A DNA stretch of 8,107 bases from JAVBLQ01 sp031553435 (GCA_031553435.1 JAVBLQ010000006.1:1-8107), one strand, 5' to 3'. Shown: positions 1 to 6,971, counted from the first letter of the stretch. Notes: generated by a model not told the origin, from the sequence alone. Translations and numbers: made by a program.

Positions 1-96
1 AACTTAAATAGGGATAATATATCAGAAGTGTAAACCTATTTAGCGATAGTGTAAACCGAATTAGTTATTGTATATTTTAGTTGTAAACTTAAACAG
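1..96 (+). repeat. Four phased TGTAAAC-type boxes, possible insertion-sequence end remnant
   Basis: Related boxes of about 16 nt occur in the same orientation: GTGTAAACCTATTTAG (28-43), GTGTAAACCGAATTAG (49-64), TTGTAAACTTAAACAG (81-96) and a partial AACTTAAATAG at 1-11, cut by the window edge. Corresponding bases are 32, 21 and 32 nt apart, close to three, two and three helical turns, so a protein binding all boxes would sit on one DNA face. From memory, IS21-family ends in Bacteroidetes carry repeated TGTAAACC-like transposase sites. No istA or istB gene lies in the window, and the box orientation would put the element body to the right, where an unrelated gene lies. A remnant is therefore more likely than a complete element. 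Between here and position 190 I see nothing else that I can name. Confidence 0.45.
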
Positions 97-190
97 TTAA
101 ACCTTCCTATATCTGTCAACCTTTTTCAGTGAAAGACAATCCAAATGATAGTTTCTGCGTCTTTATAGAAATCTGCGCTTAATTTTATCT

Positions 191-272
191 TTTATATTCG
201 ATAAAATATACATCTTTTTGTCCTTTATATTCGATAAAATATACTTATATTTGTCCTTTATATTCGATAAAA
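191..272 (+). repeat. Three tandem copies of a 33-bp repeat abutting the ATPase start codon
   Basis: The 16-nt core TTTATATTCGATAAAA begins at 191, 224 and 257, giving an exact 33-bp period. Copies one and two (191-223, 224-256) agree at about 30 of 33 bases. Copy three stops at 272 and the ATG lies at 274-276. Each core is an imperfect dyad with TTTAT and ATAAA arms around ATTCG. The period is about three helical turns, so a dimeric regulator could occupy all copies from one side. The linker before copy three contains TATATTTG (246-253), which fits the -7 consensus, but there is no TTTG at normal spacing. An operator or promoter array for the downstream gene is my inference. Confidence 0.7.
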
Positions 273-273
273 C

Positions 274-1545
274 ATGGTCAGTAAAGATTTAATTAAGCTA
301 TTGATAGTTGAATATCAGCGAGAAGTAGCGAATATTCACTTGATTAATCGCGACTACAAAATGGAGGAGTCGCTAAATTACGTCTTCGTAGGATTACGGC
401 GCGCAGGGAAATCATATTTGATGTTCAGACAGATACAGGAACTATTAAAAGCTAGACATACTATAGATGAAATGCTGTATTTCAATTTTGAGGACGATAG
501 GTTGGCAAGTTTAGAAACTCCTGATTTGGACTTGATAAAGATTTGTTACGAGGAAATGTATGACAGCAAACCATTCTTCTTTCTCGATGAAATACAAATT
601 GTGCCGGGTTGGGAAAAATTTGCCCGCCGTTTGGCTGACCAAGGTTACCGTGTTTACATAACCGGAAGTAATGCTAAAATGTTAAGTAGTGAAATCGCCA
701 CCACACTTGGAGGTAGGTACATGATGCAAAACGTTTATCCGTTTTCGTTCAAAGAATTTCTTTCTGCCGCGGGAATTGATACTAACAACAAGAATTTCAT
801 TTTCCAATTTCGCATCGAAATAAACAAAGCATTTGAAACTTATTTTCGTTTTGGAGGATTGCCCGAAACCCTAAAAGTAGAAAATAAACGGGAGTGGTTG
901 AGCAATTTATATCAAAAGGTTTTTTTCGGCGATTTAATCTCTCGCTATCAAATCCGCAATGACTTTGCTTTGCGTGTACTTATACGTAAGTTGGCGGAAA
1001 GCGTGAAGCAACCATCTTCATTCAATCGATTGGCAAATGTGATTTCAGCTTCAGGAAAAAAAATCACTACAGATACGGTTATTGATTATTTAGGCTACTT
1101 GAAAGAATCGTGGCTTATATTCCCTATTGAGAATTTTCTCACCAAATTGGCTGATAAAGAAGTGAATAAAAAATATTACTTTGTAGATAACGGAATTCTA
1201 AACTTATTTCTACTTGATCCGCAGACTTTCTTGTTAGAAAATTTGGTTGCCATTCAACTGCGACGTTTATATGGTGATGAGGTTTATTTTTATAACAGCG
1301 GTGTAGAAGTAGACTTTTATGTACCTGAAGTCCGATTAGCAGTACAGGCTTGTTATAGTTTAAACGATACAGAAACACGTACCCGGGAAGTGAACGCTTT
1401 ATTACAGTTCGCCAAACGTGTGGAAATAAAAAGAATGCTTATCATATCCAAAGACGAAGAAGATACAGTGCTGGAAAATGGAGTAGAAATTGAAGTCATA
1501 CCGATTTGGAAGTGGCTATTGTTTCCTCAATTTAAGACAAGATAA
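274..1545 (+). CDS. AAA ATPase with DUF4143-type C-terminal domain
   Basis: This 423-residue protein has a P-loop GLRRAGKS (40-47), a Walker B strand ending FFFLDEIQ (101-108, acidic D105/E106), a sensor-like YITGSNA (129-135) and GGR (146-148). A probable winged-helix stretch lies around 244-280. The C-terminal part carries VEVDF (344-348) followed by AVQAC (356-360), a pattern like the degenerate PD-(D/E)xK core of DUF4143 proteins. No signal peptide or membrane helix is seen, so it should be cytosolic. These stand-alone ATPases are common in Bacteroidetes and archaea. Their role is unsettled, and I infer only ATP-dependent action, perhaps on nucleic acid. The length is usual and the frame intact. 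The ATG at 274 is supported by the full N-terminus before the P-loop, and there is no Shine-Dalgarno sequence. The gene is monocistronic and converges on the exonuclease with a 27-nt gap. Confidence 0.9.
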   Translation: MVSKDLIKLLIVEYQREVANIHLINRDYKMEESLNYVFVGLRRAGKSYLMFRQIQELLKARHTIDEMLYFNFEDDRLASLETPDLDLIKICYEEMYDSKPFFFLDEIQIVPGWEKFARRLADQGYRVYITGSNAKMLSSEIATTLGGRYMMQNVYPFSFKEFLSAAGIDTNNKNFIFQFRIEINKAFETYFRFGGLPETLKVENKREWLSNLYQKVFFGDLISRYQIRNDFALRVLIRKLAESVKQPSSFNRLANVISASGKKITTDTVIDYLGYLKESWLIFPIENFLTKLADKEVNKKYYFVDNGILNLFLLDPQTFLLENLVAIQLRRLYGDEVYFYNSGVEVDFYVPEVRLAVQACYSLNDTETRTREVNALLQFAKRVEIKRMLIISKDEEDTVLENGVEIEVIPIWKWLLFPQFKTR

Positions 1546-1572
1546 AAACACGTACGGCGCTTCTACTCCAAT

Positions 1573-2124
1573 CTAGATAAACTCATAGCAATTATTGAAC
1601 ATACTACCATGAATCGTAGTGTCCGCTAATGATATTATCACCTTAGCTATCTCCGCACACGCCTCTGCATCCGCCAAGGCATGATGATGGTGTGTCAAGT
1701 CAAACCCAACATGCGCCGCCACGGTATGCAATTTATGATCCTCTAAATTAGGAAATGCTTTTCTTGCTGCTCGACAAGTACAATAAAATTGATAATCCGG
1801 ATAATCCATTTGATAAACTCTGAAAACAGCTTTCAGACATCCTTCATCAAAGGGGCTGTTGTGGGCAACAAGGGGTAAACCTCTGATCTTTTCTTCAATC
1901 TGTGCCCAAACTTCAGGAAAAACCGGCGCAGAATCGGTATACTCGCAAGTTAAACCATGTACTTGCGTGTTCCAGTAATTATAATAATTGGGTTCGGGAC
2001 AAATCAGGGAGTAAAATTTATCGGCGACTTCACCATCTTTTACAATGACAATTCCTATGCTGCAAACACTTCCCCGTTCGCTATTGGCGGTTTCAAAATC
2101 AATGGCTACAAAGTTTGTTATCAT
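1573..2124 (-). CDS. DnaQ-like DEDDh 3'-5' exonuclease
   Basis: The 183-residue protein has the three exonuclease motifs of the DnaQ/epsilon fold. Exo I is IDFETA with D9 and E11, Exo II is VAHNSPFD with D93, and Exo III is HHALAD with H147 and D152 in the Hx4D spacing. Together these give the DEDDh metal-binding set for hydrolysis of nucleotides from 3' ends. It is a single-domain protein without polymerase, BRCT or UvrC-like additions. It could act in DNA repair, proofreading or RNA trimming, and the sequence does not decide which. The gene starts 47 nt after the GNAT stop on the same strand, so the two are probably co-transcribed. The start ATG fits because MITNFVAIDFE places Exo I at its usual N-terminal position. 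Confidence 0.93.
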   Translation of the reverse strand: MITNFVAIDFETANSERGSVCSIGIVIVKDGEVADKFYSLICPEPNYYNYWNTQVHGLTCEYTDSAPVFPEVWAQIEEKIRGLPLVAHNSPFDEGCLKAVFRVYQMDYPDYQFYCTCRAARKAFPNLEDHKLHTVAAHVGFDLTHHHHALADAEACAEIAKVIISLADTTIHGSMFNNCYEFI

Positions 2125-2171
2125 AAATATTCTCTATCACTTTTTCCAATATAGCCTGTTTATGCGAAACA

Positions 2172-2654
2172 TCACCATTTTTCCATCATGCAAACATCAA
2201 ATGGCAGATGTTCAAATGTTTTTATAGCAAACTCCACATACCCTTGTTTAGTGTACCAGTTTTTCAGTACAATATTTGAATTGATAAGCCCGATGGAAAT
2301 ACGCTTTCCGCCGAGCTCCAATATTCTGTTTGTGGCAAAATCCATCAGCCTTTTTCCAATACCCGAATGCCTGTAAGTGGGAATAACGGCCAATTTCTCG
2401 ATATAGAATGTATCTGTTTCTCCCAATGATTTCTCAATAGCAATAAATCCGATAATTTTGTTTGTATCTTCCCAAACATAAAATTCTCTATTATCGGTCA
2501 ATTGCGTTTTCAATGCATCGCTTGTTATAAAAGCATTGTTGGTAGGACTATTTTCCTTTGTCAAACCGAATTCATTCGCCACTGTAGCAAAGGATTCATT
2601 CAGCAGCTTTGCCAATTCACTAAAATCATCTTGCAGGTCAACTTTTCTAATCAT
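2172..2654 (-). CDS. GNAT family N-acetyltransferase
   Basis: A 160-residue GNAT-fold protein that should transfer an acetyl group from acetyl-CoA to an amine; the substrate is unknown. The core strand and pyrophosphate loop read YIEKLAVIPTYRHSGIG (84-100), with the R/QxxGxG/A loop as R95-H-S-G98-I-G100. The late motif NWYTKQGY (132-139) gives Y134 as a candidate general acid. The frame can be extended four codons upstream to a TTG at 2666, but I prefer the ATG at 2652-2654: ATG is the usual start in this group and a purine-rich GAAAGAAAA precedes it. It is the first gene of a likely two-gene minus-strand unit with the exonuclease and lies about 48 nt below a well-formed promoter. It diverges from pyrE. 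Confidence 0.92.
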   Translation of the reverse strand: MIRKVDLQDDFSELAKLLNESFATVANEFGLTKENSPTNNAFITSDALKTQLTDNREFYVWEDTNKIIGFIAIEKSLGETDTFYIEKLAVIPTYRHSGIGKRLMDFATNRILELGGKRISIGLINSNIVLKNWYTKQGYVEFAIKTFEHLPFDVCMMEKW

Positions 2655-2705
2655 ATTTTCTTTCAAGTCTTTTTTAATTTATTTATGACTCCTACTCTTA
2701 TGGTA

Positions 2706-2737
2706 CAAAATTAACAAATTAAGACTCAACTTACAAA
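2706..2737 (-). promoter_or_regulatory. Bacteroidetes-type promoter for the GNAT-exonuclease unit
   Basis: On the minus strand a TTTG (2737-2734) is followed after 20 nt by TAATTTTG (2713-2706). This matches the -33/-7 consensus TTTG-N19/20-TAnnTTTG completely. Transcription should start near 2702, giving a leader of about 48 nt to the ATG at 2654. Confidence 0.75.
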
Positions 2738-2747
2738 CGAAAAAACA

Positions 2748-2781
2748 ATTCTTAATTCTCCATTTTTCATTCTTAATTCTC
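2748..2781. repeat. 13-nt direct repeat in the divergent GNAT/pyrE promoter region
   Basis: ATTCTTAATTCTC occurs at 2748-2760 and again at 2769-2781, a 21-bp period (two helical turns). It lies between the GNAT promoter and the pyrE -7 element, where the pyrE -33 element would be expected. It may be a binding site or simply the AT-rich intergenic repeat type often seen in Bacteroidetes genomes. Confidence 0.5.
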
Positions 2782-2791
2782 AAAAAATAAT

Positions 2792-2799
2792 TATCTTTG
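2792..2799 (+). promoter_or_regulatory. -7 element of the pyrE operon promoter
   Basis: TATCTTTG matches the TAnnTTTG consensus and would start transcription near 2803-2807, leaving a leader of about 22-26 nt before the pyrE ATG. No TTTG stands at the usual -33 distance (around 2768-2771 the sequence is CATT), so the promoter may be weak or need an activator. Confidence 0.6.
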
Positions 2800-2828
2800 C
2801 GCGACATATCAATAAAGAATATAGATTT

Positions 2829-3461
2829 ATGAAAATTCTGGAAAGACAAGTTGCAGAAAAACTGCTTAAAATCAAGGCTATCAAACTTCAACCGGCGAAT
2901 CCTTTCACTTGGGCTTCAGGCTGGAAATCCCCCATATATTGCGACAACAGGAAAACGCTTTCTTATCCTCATGTACGCAGTTATATCAAAGTAGAATTGG
3001 CGCGTCTGATACTCGAGAAATTCGAAGGTGTGGATGCTATTGCAGGGGTAGCTACCGGAGCCATTGCTCAAGGTGCATTGGTAGCTGATCTGTTAGGATT
3101 ACCATTTGTATATGTTCGTTCTACTCCGAAAGATCACGGACTTGAAAACCTGATCGAAGGTGAATTGAAACCCGGATCCAAAGTGGTAGTTATAGAAGAC
3201 CTTATTTCAACCGGAGGAAGTAGTTTGAAAGCTGTAGAAGCTATCCGCAATGACGGATCGGATGTGATCGGAATGATCGCTATCTTTACGTACGGATTCC
3301 CTGTTGCCGAAAAGAAATTCAAAGAAGCAAAAGTAAACCTGATTACACTGTCAAATTATGATATTGTATTGGAAGAAGCTTTAAAAATCGATTATATCGA
3401 CGAATCAGAAATCAAGACATTGCAAACCTGGCGGAAAGATCCGGCCAACTGGAAAGGATAA
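2829..3461 (+). CDS. pyrE: Orotate phosphoribosyltransferase
   Basis: A 210-residue enzyme that joins orotate to PRPP to make orotidine 5'-phosphate, the fifth step of de novo pyrimidine synthesis, in the cytosol. The type I phosphoribosyltransferase PRPP motif is VVVIEDLISTGG (119-130), with E123 and D124 preceding the phosphate loop. Upstream are TWASGWKSPIYCDNR (27-41), typical of the OPRT N-terminus, and the flexible catalytic loop RSTPKDHG (97-104) with K101 and H103. Length is normal for the family. The ATG is preceded by A/T-rich sequence without a Shine-Dalgarno, as is usual here. It is the first gene of an operon and is followed after 3 nt by the SRPBCC gene. No fused OMP decarboxylase domain is present. 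Confidence 0.97.
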   Translation: MKILERQVAEKLLKIKAIKLQPANPFTWASGWKSPIYCDNRKTLSYPHVRSYIKVELARLILEKFEGVDAIAGVATGAIAQGALVADLLGLPFVYVRSTPKDHGLENLIEGELKPGSKVVVIEDLISTGGSSLKAVEAIRNDGSDVIGMIAIFTYGFPVAEKKFKEAKVNLITLSNYDIVLEEALKIDYIDESEIKTLQTWRKDPANWKG

Positions 3462-3464
3462 CTT

Positions 3465-3875
3465 ATGACTGAATTTGTTAGCGATATCAAAACGATTCCT
3501 TACAACAAGGAACGTATATTTAATGTATTGTCTGATCTTTCCAATCTTGAACGGGTAAAAGATAAAATCCCACAGGATAAAATAAGTGATTTTTCTTTTG
3601 ATACCGATTCCTGCAGTTTTTCTGTAAGCCCGGTAGGAAACATCAAATTTTCCATTATTGAAAGAGAACCCTGTGACACAATCAAGTTTGCAGCAGACCA
3701 ATCTCCGGTAGAGGTATTGATGTGGATCCAATTAAAAGAAACCGGTCCGGAAGAAACAAAAATGAAACTAACGGTAAAAGCTCAGTTGAATCCTTTCATC
3801 AAACCTATGGTTTCAAAACCCTTACAGGATGGGGTTAATAAAATTGCCGATGTCTTGGCAAATGTTCCTTATTAA
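3465..3875 (+). CDS. SRPBCC (START-like) family protein
   Basis: A 136-residue cytosolic protein without signal peptide or membrane segments. Its pattern fits the SRPBCC/polyketide cyclase-like helix-grip fold: an N-terminal strand (EFVSDIKTIPYNKERIFNVL), a long middle of beta strands including FSVSPVGNIKFSIIER, and a C-terminal helix ending PLQDGVNKIADVLANV. The family binds hydrophobic ligands in a deep cavity, but neither ligand nor reaction can be read from this sequence. The gene starts 3 nt after the pyrE stop and ends 12 nt before argH, so translational coupling is likely. Its constant place between pyrE and argH in Bacteroidales (from memory) suggests a conserved but unknown role. Confidence 0.8.
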   Translation: MTEFVSDIKTIPYNKERIFNVLSDLSNLERVKDKIPQDKISDFSFDTDSCSFSVSPVGNIKFSIIEREPCDTIKFAADQSPVEVLMWIQLKETGPEETKMKLTVKAQLNPFIKPMVSKPLQDGVNKIADVLANVPY

Positions 3876-3887
3876 TCAATTTTACGG

Positions 3888-5222
3888 ATGGCTAAACTCT
3901 GGGAAAAAAATACAAAGGTAGACCGGGAAATAGAAAAATTTACGGTAGGAAAAGACCGGGAAATGGATCTTTATCTGGCAAAATCTGACGTTTTAGGTTC
4001 CATGGCCCATATTTCCATGCTCGAAAGTATTGGTTTGCTTTCTGCTGATGAATTACAACAATTACTGGCTGAACTGAAGCAAATATACGCATTGGCCGAC
4101 AGTGGAAATTTCATCATCGAAGATGGGGTTGAAGACGTACATTCCCAGGTGGAACTGATGTTAACCAATCGCTTAGGTGACGTTGGTAAGAAAATCCACA
4201 GTGGCCGTTCCCGGAATGACCAGGTGCTGTTAGACCTGAAACTTTTCACCAGAGACCGGATACGGGAAATTGTACAACAAGCTTCCGGGTTGATTGACAT
4301 CCTGATCGTTCAAAGCGAACAATACAAAGAAGTGCTGATGCCGGGTTATACGCACCTGCAAATCGCTATGCCGTCATCCTTCGGCTTATGGTTCGGCGCC
4401 TATGCGGAAAGTCTGGCGGACGATCTGCAATTACTTCTTTCTGCTTACAGAATCTGCAACCGGAATCCTTTAGGATCAGCCGCCGGTTATGGTTCTTCTT
4501 TCCCCCTCAACCGACAAATGACTACTGATTTATTGGGTTTTGACTCTATGAATTACAATGTGGTATATGCACAAATGGGCCGGGGAAAAATGGAACGTAC
4601 GGTAGCCTTTGCTTTAGCCGGTATAGCTGCCACACTTTCTAAATTGGCATACGATTCCTGTATGTTTAACAGTCAGAATTTTGGATTTATCAAACTCCCC
4701 GATGAGTTTACCACCGGCTCCAGTATCATGCCACACAAGAAAAATCCGGATGTTTTCGAATTATCCCGTGCCAAATGCAACAAGATACAAGGACTGCCAC
4801 AACAGATTACTTTGATCACAAACAATTTGCCTTCCGGTTATTTCCGTGATTTACAAATTATCAAAGAAGTCTTTTTACCTGCTTTTGATGAATTATCCGA
4901 TTGTATCCGCATGATTTCCTTGATGATGCAAGAAGTGAAGGTCAATAAGTCTATTCTGGAAGATGACAAGTATTCCTTGATTTTCAGTGTGGAAGAAGTC
5001 AACCGATTAGTATTGGAGGGAGTTCCTTTCCGTGATGCTTATAAACAGGTTGGTCTGGACATTGAAGCAGGAAAATTCACCCCGGAAAAACAAGTAACTC
5101 ATACACATGAGGGCAGCATCGGCAATCTTTGCAATGATAAAATACTGGCTCTGAAACAAAAAGTCATTGCAGAATTTAACTTCAATCAAATAGACGAAGC
5201 CATTCAAAATTTACTTGCCTGA
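3888..5222 (+). CDS. argH: Argininosuccinate lyase
   Basis: A 444-residue enzyme of the fumarase/aspartase superfamily that splits argininosuccinate into arginine and fumarate, the last step of arginine synthesis. Diagnostic stretches are HSGRSRNDQ (104-112), GYTHLQ (153-158, with H156 in the region of the catalytic base) and the superfamily signature GSSIMPHKKNP (277-287), which carries the catalytic serine S279. Active enzymes are homotetramers with sites shared between subunits. The length is close to the usual 450-460 residues and the frame is intact. It is the third gene of the pyrE operon. The lipoprotein gene follows after 35 nt without a visible terminator, so readthrough is likely. 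Confidence 0.97.
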   Translation: MAKLWEKNTKVDREIEKFTVGKDREMDLYLAKSDVLGSMAHISMLESIGLLSADELQQLLAELKQIYALADSGNFIIEDGVEDVHSQVELMLTNRLGDVGKKIHSGRSRNDQVLLDLKLFTRDRIREIVQQASGLIDILIVQSEQYKEVLMPGYTHLQIAMPSSFGLWFGAYAESLADDLQLLLSAYRICNRNPLGSAAGYGSSFPLNRQMTTDLLGFDSMNYNVVYAQMGRGKMERTVAFALAGIAATLSKLAYDSCMFNSQNFGFIKLPDEFTTGSSIMPHKKNPDVFELSRAKCNKIQGLPQQITLITNNLPSGYFRDLQIIKEVFLPAFDELSDCIRMISLMMQEVKVNKSILEDDKYSLIFSVEEVNRLVLEGVPFRDAYKQVGLDIEAGKFTPEKQVTHTHEGSIGNLCNDKILALKQKVIAEFNFNQIDEAIQNLLA

Positions 5223-5257
5223 TAAAATAAGTATTTATTTTCTTCGTTGATTACTGT

Positions 5258-5731
5258 ATGAAACGCATTGTATTCATAGGTTTGTTTTTATGCTTTTTTC
5301 TTTCCTGTACCAGAGAAGAATTTTCACAAATTCCATATGCCCCGGTGAGATTGGATATTGATTTAAATTTTGAAGATAAGATATTGATTGCAGAAACCGG
5401 ATATAAAACTTTCGTAACTCCCAGGACAGAAGCCGAACGGGGCATGTTGGGATATGGAGGCCTCATCGTTTGTCATGGTTTATTGGAGAACAGTAATAGC
5501 TATAACCTATGGGCATTTGATCTTGCCTGTCCGGTAGAAGCTCAAAAAAACATCCGGATAGTTCCTGATGATCCTAAAAATTCAGGCGCTGCCATTCATG
5601 CCAAATGTCCCACATGTGGAGCAGTATTTGAAATAACCGCCGGAGGGGTTGCAGTCTCCGGCAGTAAATATAATCTGACCCGATACTCAATCAGTTCTTT
5701 AGGGAACAATCGATTTCGCGTAACAAACTGA
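5258..5731 (+). CDS. Rieske-fold lipoprotein with altered metal ligands
   Basis: A 157-residue protein with a short signal peptide and a lipobox ending FLSC, so C17 should be lipidated and the protein anchored to a membrane outside the cytoplasm. The second half resembles a Rieske domain. C91-P-V93 stands where CxH is expected, C117-P-T-C120-G-A-V-F where CPxHGSxF is expected, and GGVAVSGSKYNLTRY resembles the closing G-x-V-x-x-GP loop. Both histidine ligands are therefore absent: V93 and C120 occupy their places. A canonical [2Fe-2S] Rieske cluster is unlikely. Remaining cysteines C72, C91, C117 and C120 could bind another cluster or zinc, or form disulfides. It lies 35 nt after argH and converges on the next gene with a 3-nt gap. 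Its function is unknown. Confidence 0.75.
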   Translation: MKRIVFIGLFLCFFLSCTREEFSQIPYAPVRLDIDLNFEDKILIAETGYKTFVTPRTEAERGMLGYGGLIVCHGLLENSNSYNLWAFDLACPVEAQKNIRIVPDDPKNSGAAIHAKCPTCGAVFEITAGGVAVSGSKYNLTRYSISSLGNNRFRVTN

Positions 5732-5734
5732 TTT

Positions 5735-6151
5735 TTATTTCGAGTTATCCATTTTCCATTTTCCGTCAACCAATATATATTTGGAAGAAGGATCCTGAAC
5801 ATCACCATTCTTATAAGTAACGGAAACTTTTACAACTGCACTTTGTCCGTCTTCACTAATATCTTCCGATACAATCTTCACATCCTGAATACCGCCTTTG
5901 CGATCAACTTCCTCCTGGATTTTTTTAGTAAATGCCTGGGTAATCTGATCCAACTCATCCGGAGTTGTTTCCGGATCCAATTCTGAATTTTCATACCAAA
6001 GTTTCACCGCTTTTTCATAATCACCACTTTTAATCTTCTTCCAGATAGACATTTCAATCTCCGCAGGTGATTGTTTTCCTCCACCACAAGCTACCAACAC
6101 CGATGTCAGTGTTATCAGTAAAAACACTTGGAATACTCTTAAATTTTTCAT
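5735..6151 (-). CDS. DUF4878-like small lipoprotein
   Basis: A 138-residue protein with a charged N-terminus, a hydrophobic stretch and the lipobox LVAC, making C22 the lipidated residue, followed by GGG. The mature part has a helical segment (SIWKKIKSGDYEKAVKLWYE), then alternating strands ending KYILVDGKWKMD. This layout is typical of NTF2-like/DUF4878 lipoproteins of Bacteroidetes, whose role is unknown. The export and anchor signals are clear and the domain name is by pattern only. The start ATG is certain from the signal peptide. No consensus -7 element was found upstream, but a 31-nt element shared with the next minus-strand gene lies 69 nt before the ATG. Confidence 0.82.
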   Translation of the reverse strand: MKNLRVFQVFLLITLTSVLVACGGGKQSPAEIEMSIWKKIKSGDYEKAVKLWYENSELDPETTPDELDQITQAFTKKIQEEVDRKGGIQDVKIVSEDISEDGQSAVVKVSVTYKNGDVQDPSSKYILVDGKWKMDNSK

Positions 6152-6219
6152 AACAATTCATTTAAATTAATAACTCGGTAAAAATATTTTGCTTCTATCA
6201 GTTGGATTTCATCCGGCTA

Positions 6220-6250
6220 TTTCTCGCAATAACATAATCCAAATAAATTT
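6220..6250 (-). repeat. 31-nt repeat, copy 1, upstream of the DUF4878-like gene
   Basis: This sequence, which includes CTCGCAATAACATAATCC, recurs without mismatch at 6972-7002 in the same orientation. A weaker match continues to the right (CTATTGCTTAACAAAAT at 6263-6279 against CTTTTGCCTATCGAAAAT at 7012-7029), so the duplicated unit is about 60 nt. Read on the minus strand it precedes a lipoprotein start by 68 nt and contains a TTTG that could serve as a -33 element, but no TAnnTTTG follows at normal distance. Confidence 0.85.
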
Positions 6251-6282
6251 AGTAGCATCTACCTATTGCTTAACAAAATAGT

Positions 6283-6879
6283 TTAATATTTATATACAAG
6301 CATCAACTGTTTATTGACATAAATATCCGACGGAAAAATATATGTACCGGAAAACATGGCAAAATTCCGGACTTCACTTCTTTTACTCATAGTAATATCG
6401 TAGCCTCCTGAAAGATACGACCGCCAAATCAACTCTGAACAATACATTTCAGTAGAATCATTCAGATCATAATCATGGTCGAATAATATTCCGGATTCAT
6501 ATTTTTTCGAAGCATACCGGGCTGCATAAACAGCGCAAGAATCAAAAGTTTGCAAACGAGCAACAGCTCCCTGTTCTGCCCGATCGGGAGAGAAAAACTG
6601 TTCGGGAGATTCCATTTTAATTTTATCGACAGTTTCTCCGGCATCTCTTTCTCCCGGGACTACATGAACAATCATAAAGACAGAATCAAATTTTACAACA
6701 ATGCCCACATGACTGTATATACCCAAAGTATCAAGACTTAAGACTGCTCTTGATTTAGTTCCGTTTCCTCTTCTAAAAACAACGTCTCCCTCCTCCCAGT
6801 TGTTCATAGAAAAATCAAATTCAGGTTTTTGTTCTGAACAAGCAATAAAAGAAAAGACGAGTATGATTAAAACTTTCGT
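6283..6879 (-). CDS. YiiX-like permuted NlpC/P60 cysteine hydrolase, probable lipoprotein, non-ATG start
   Basis: The mature protein resembles YiiX/YebB-type permuted papain-fold hydrolases: GDVVFRRG near the N-terminus, catalytic His in IYSHVGIV, and catalytic Cys in MYCSELIW further along. The family cleaves amide or ester bonds; some members act on peptidoglycan, others on lipids, and the substrate here is unknown. A lipobox FIAC follows a short hydrophobic run. The open frame reaches a TTG at 6948, but I place the start at ACG (6879-6877). That codon follows AGGAAAAA and is continued by KVLIILVFSFIAC, a normal 13-residue lipoprotein signal if the ACG were ATG. With this start H is residue 57, catalytic C residue 147 and lipid-bearing C residue 14 of 198. 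A TTG at 6912 is the other possibility. There is no ATG in frame before the hydrophobic run. Confidence 0.75.
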   Translation of the reverse strand, partial: TKVLIILVFSFIACSEQKPEFDFSMNNWEEGDVVFRRGNGTKSRAVLSLDTLGIYSHVGIVVKFDSVFMIVHVVPGERDAGETVDKIKMESPEQFFSPDRAEQGAVARLQTFDSCAVYAARYASKKYESGILFDHDYDLNDSTEMYCSELIWRSYLSGGYDITMSKRSEVRNFAMFSGTYIFPSDIYVNKQLMLVYKY

Positions 6880-6971
6880 TTTTTCCTGGTAGCCATTCCA
6901 AAGGATTGACAAGAGATTTATTCTAATTTTAGCTAAAAAGTATAACAAATTATTTCAAAAAAATTAGTTAT

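Noticed and set aside
191..272. CRISPR-like array from three evenly spaced repeats
   Set aside because: The linkers between the cores are nearly identical instead of unique, only three copies exist, and no cas gene is nearby.
274..1545. IstB-type transposition ATPase next to possible IS21 ends
   Set aside because: The protein is 423 residues with a DUF4143-like C-terminal half, unlike the roughly 250-residue IstB, and no istA is present.
3405..3731. A 108-codon minus-strand ORF across pyrE and the SRPBCC gene
   Set aside because: It lies opposite two real genes in operon order and shows no recognisable motif.
3971..4300. A 109-codon minus-strand ORF inside argH
   Set aside because: It is a shadow frame of the intact, motif-confirmed argH, with no family pattern of its own.
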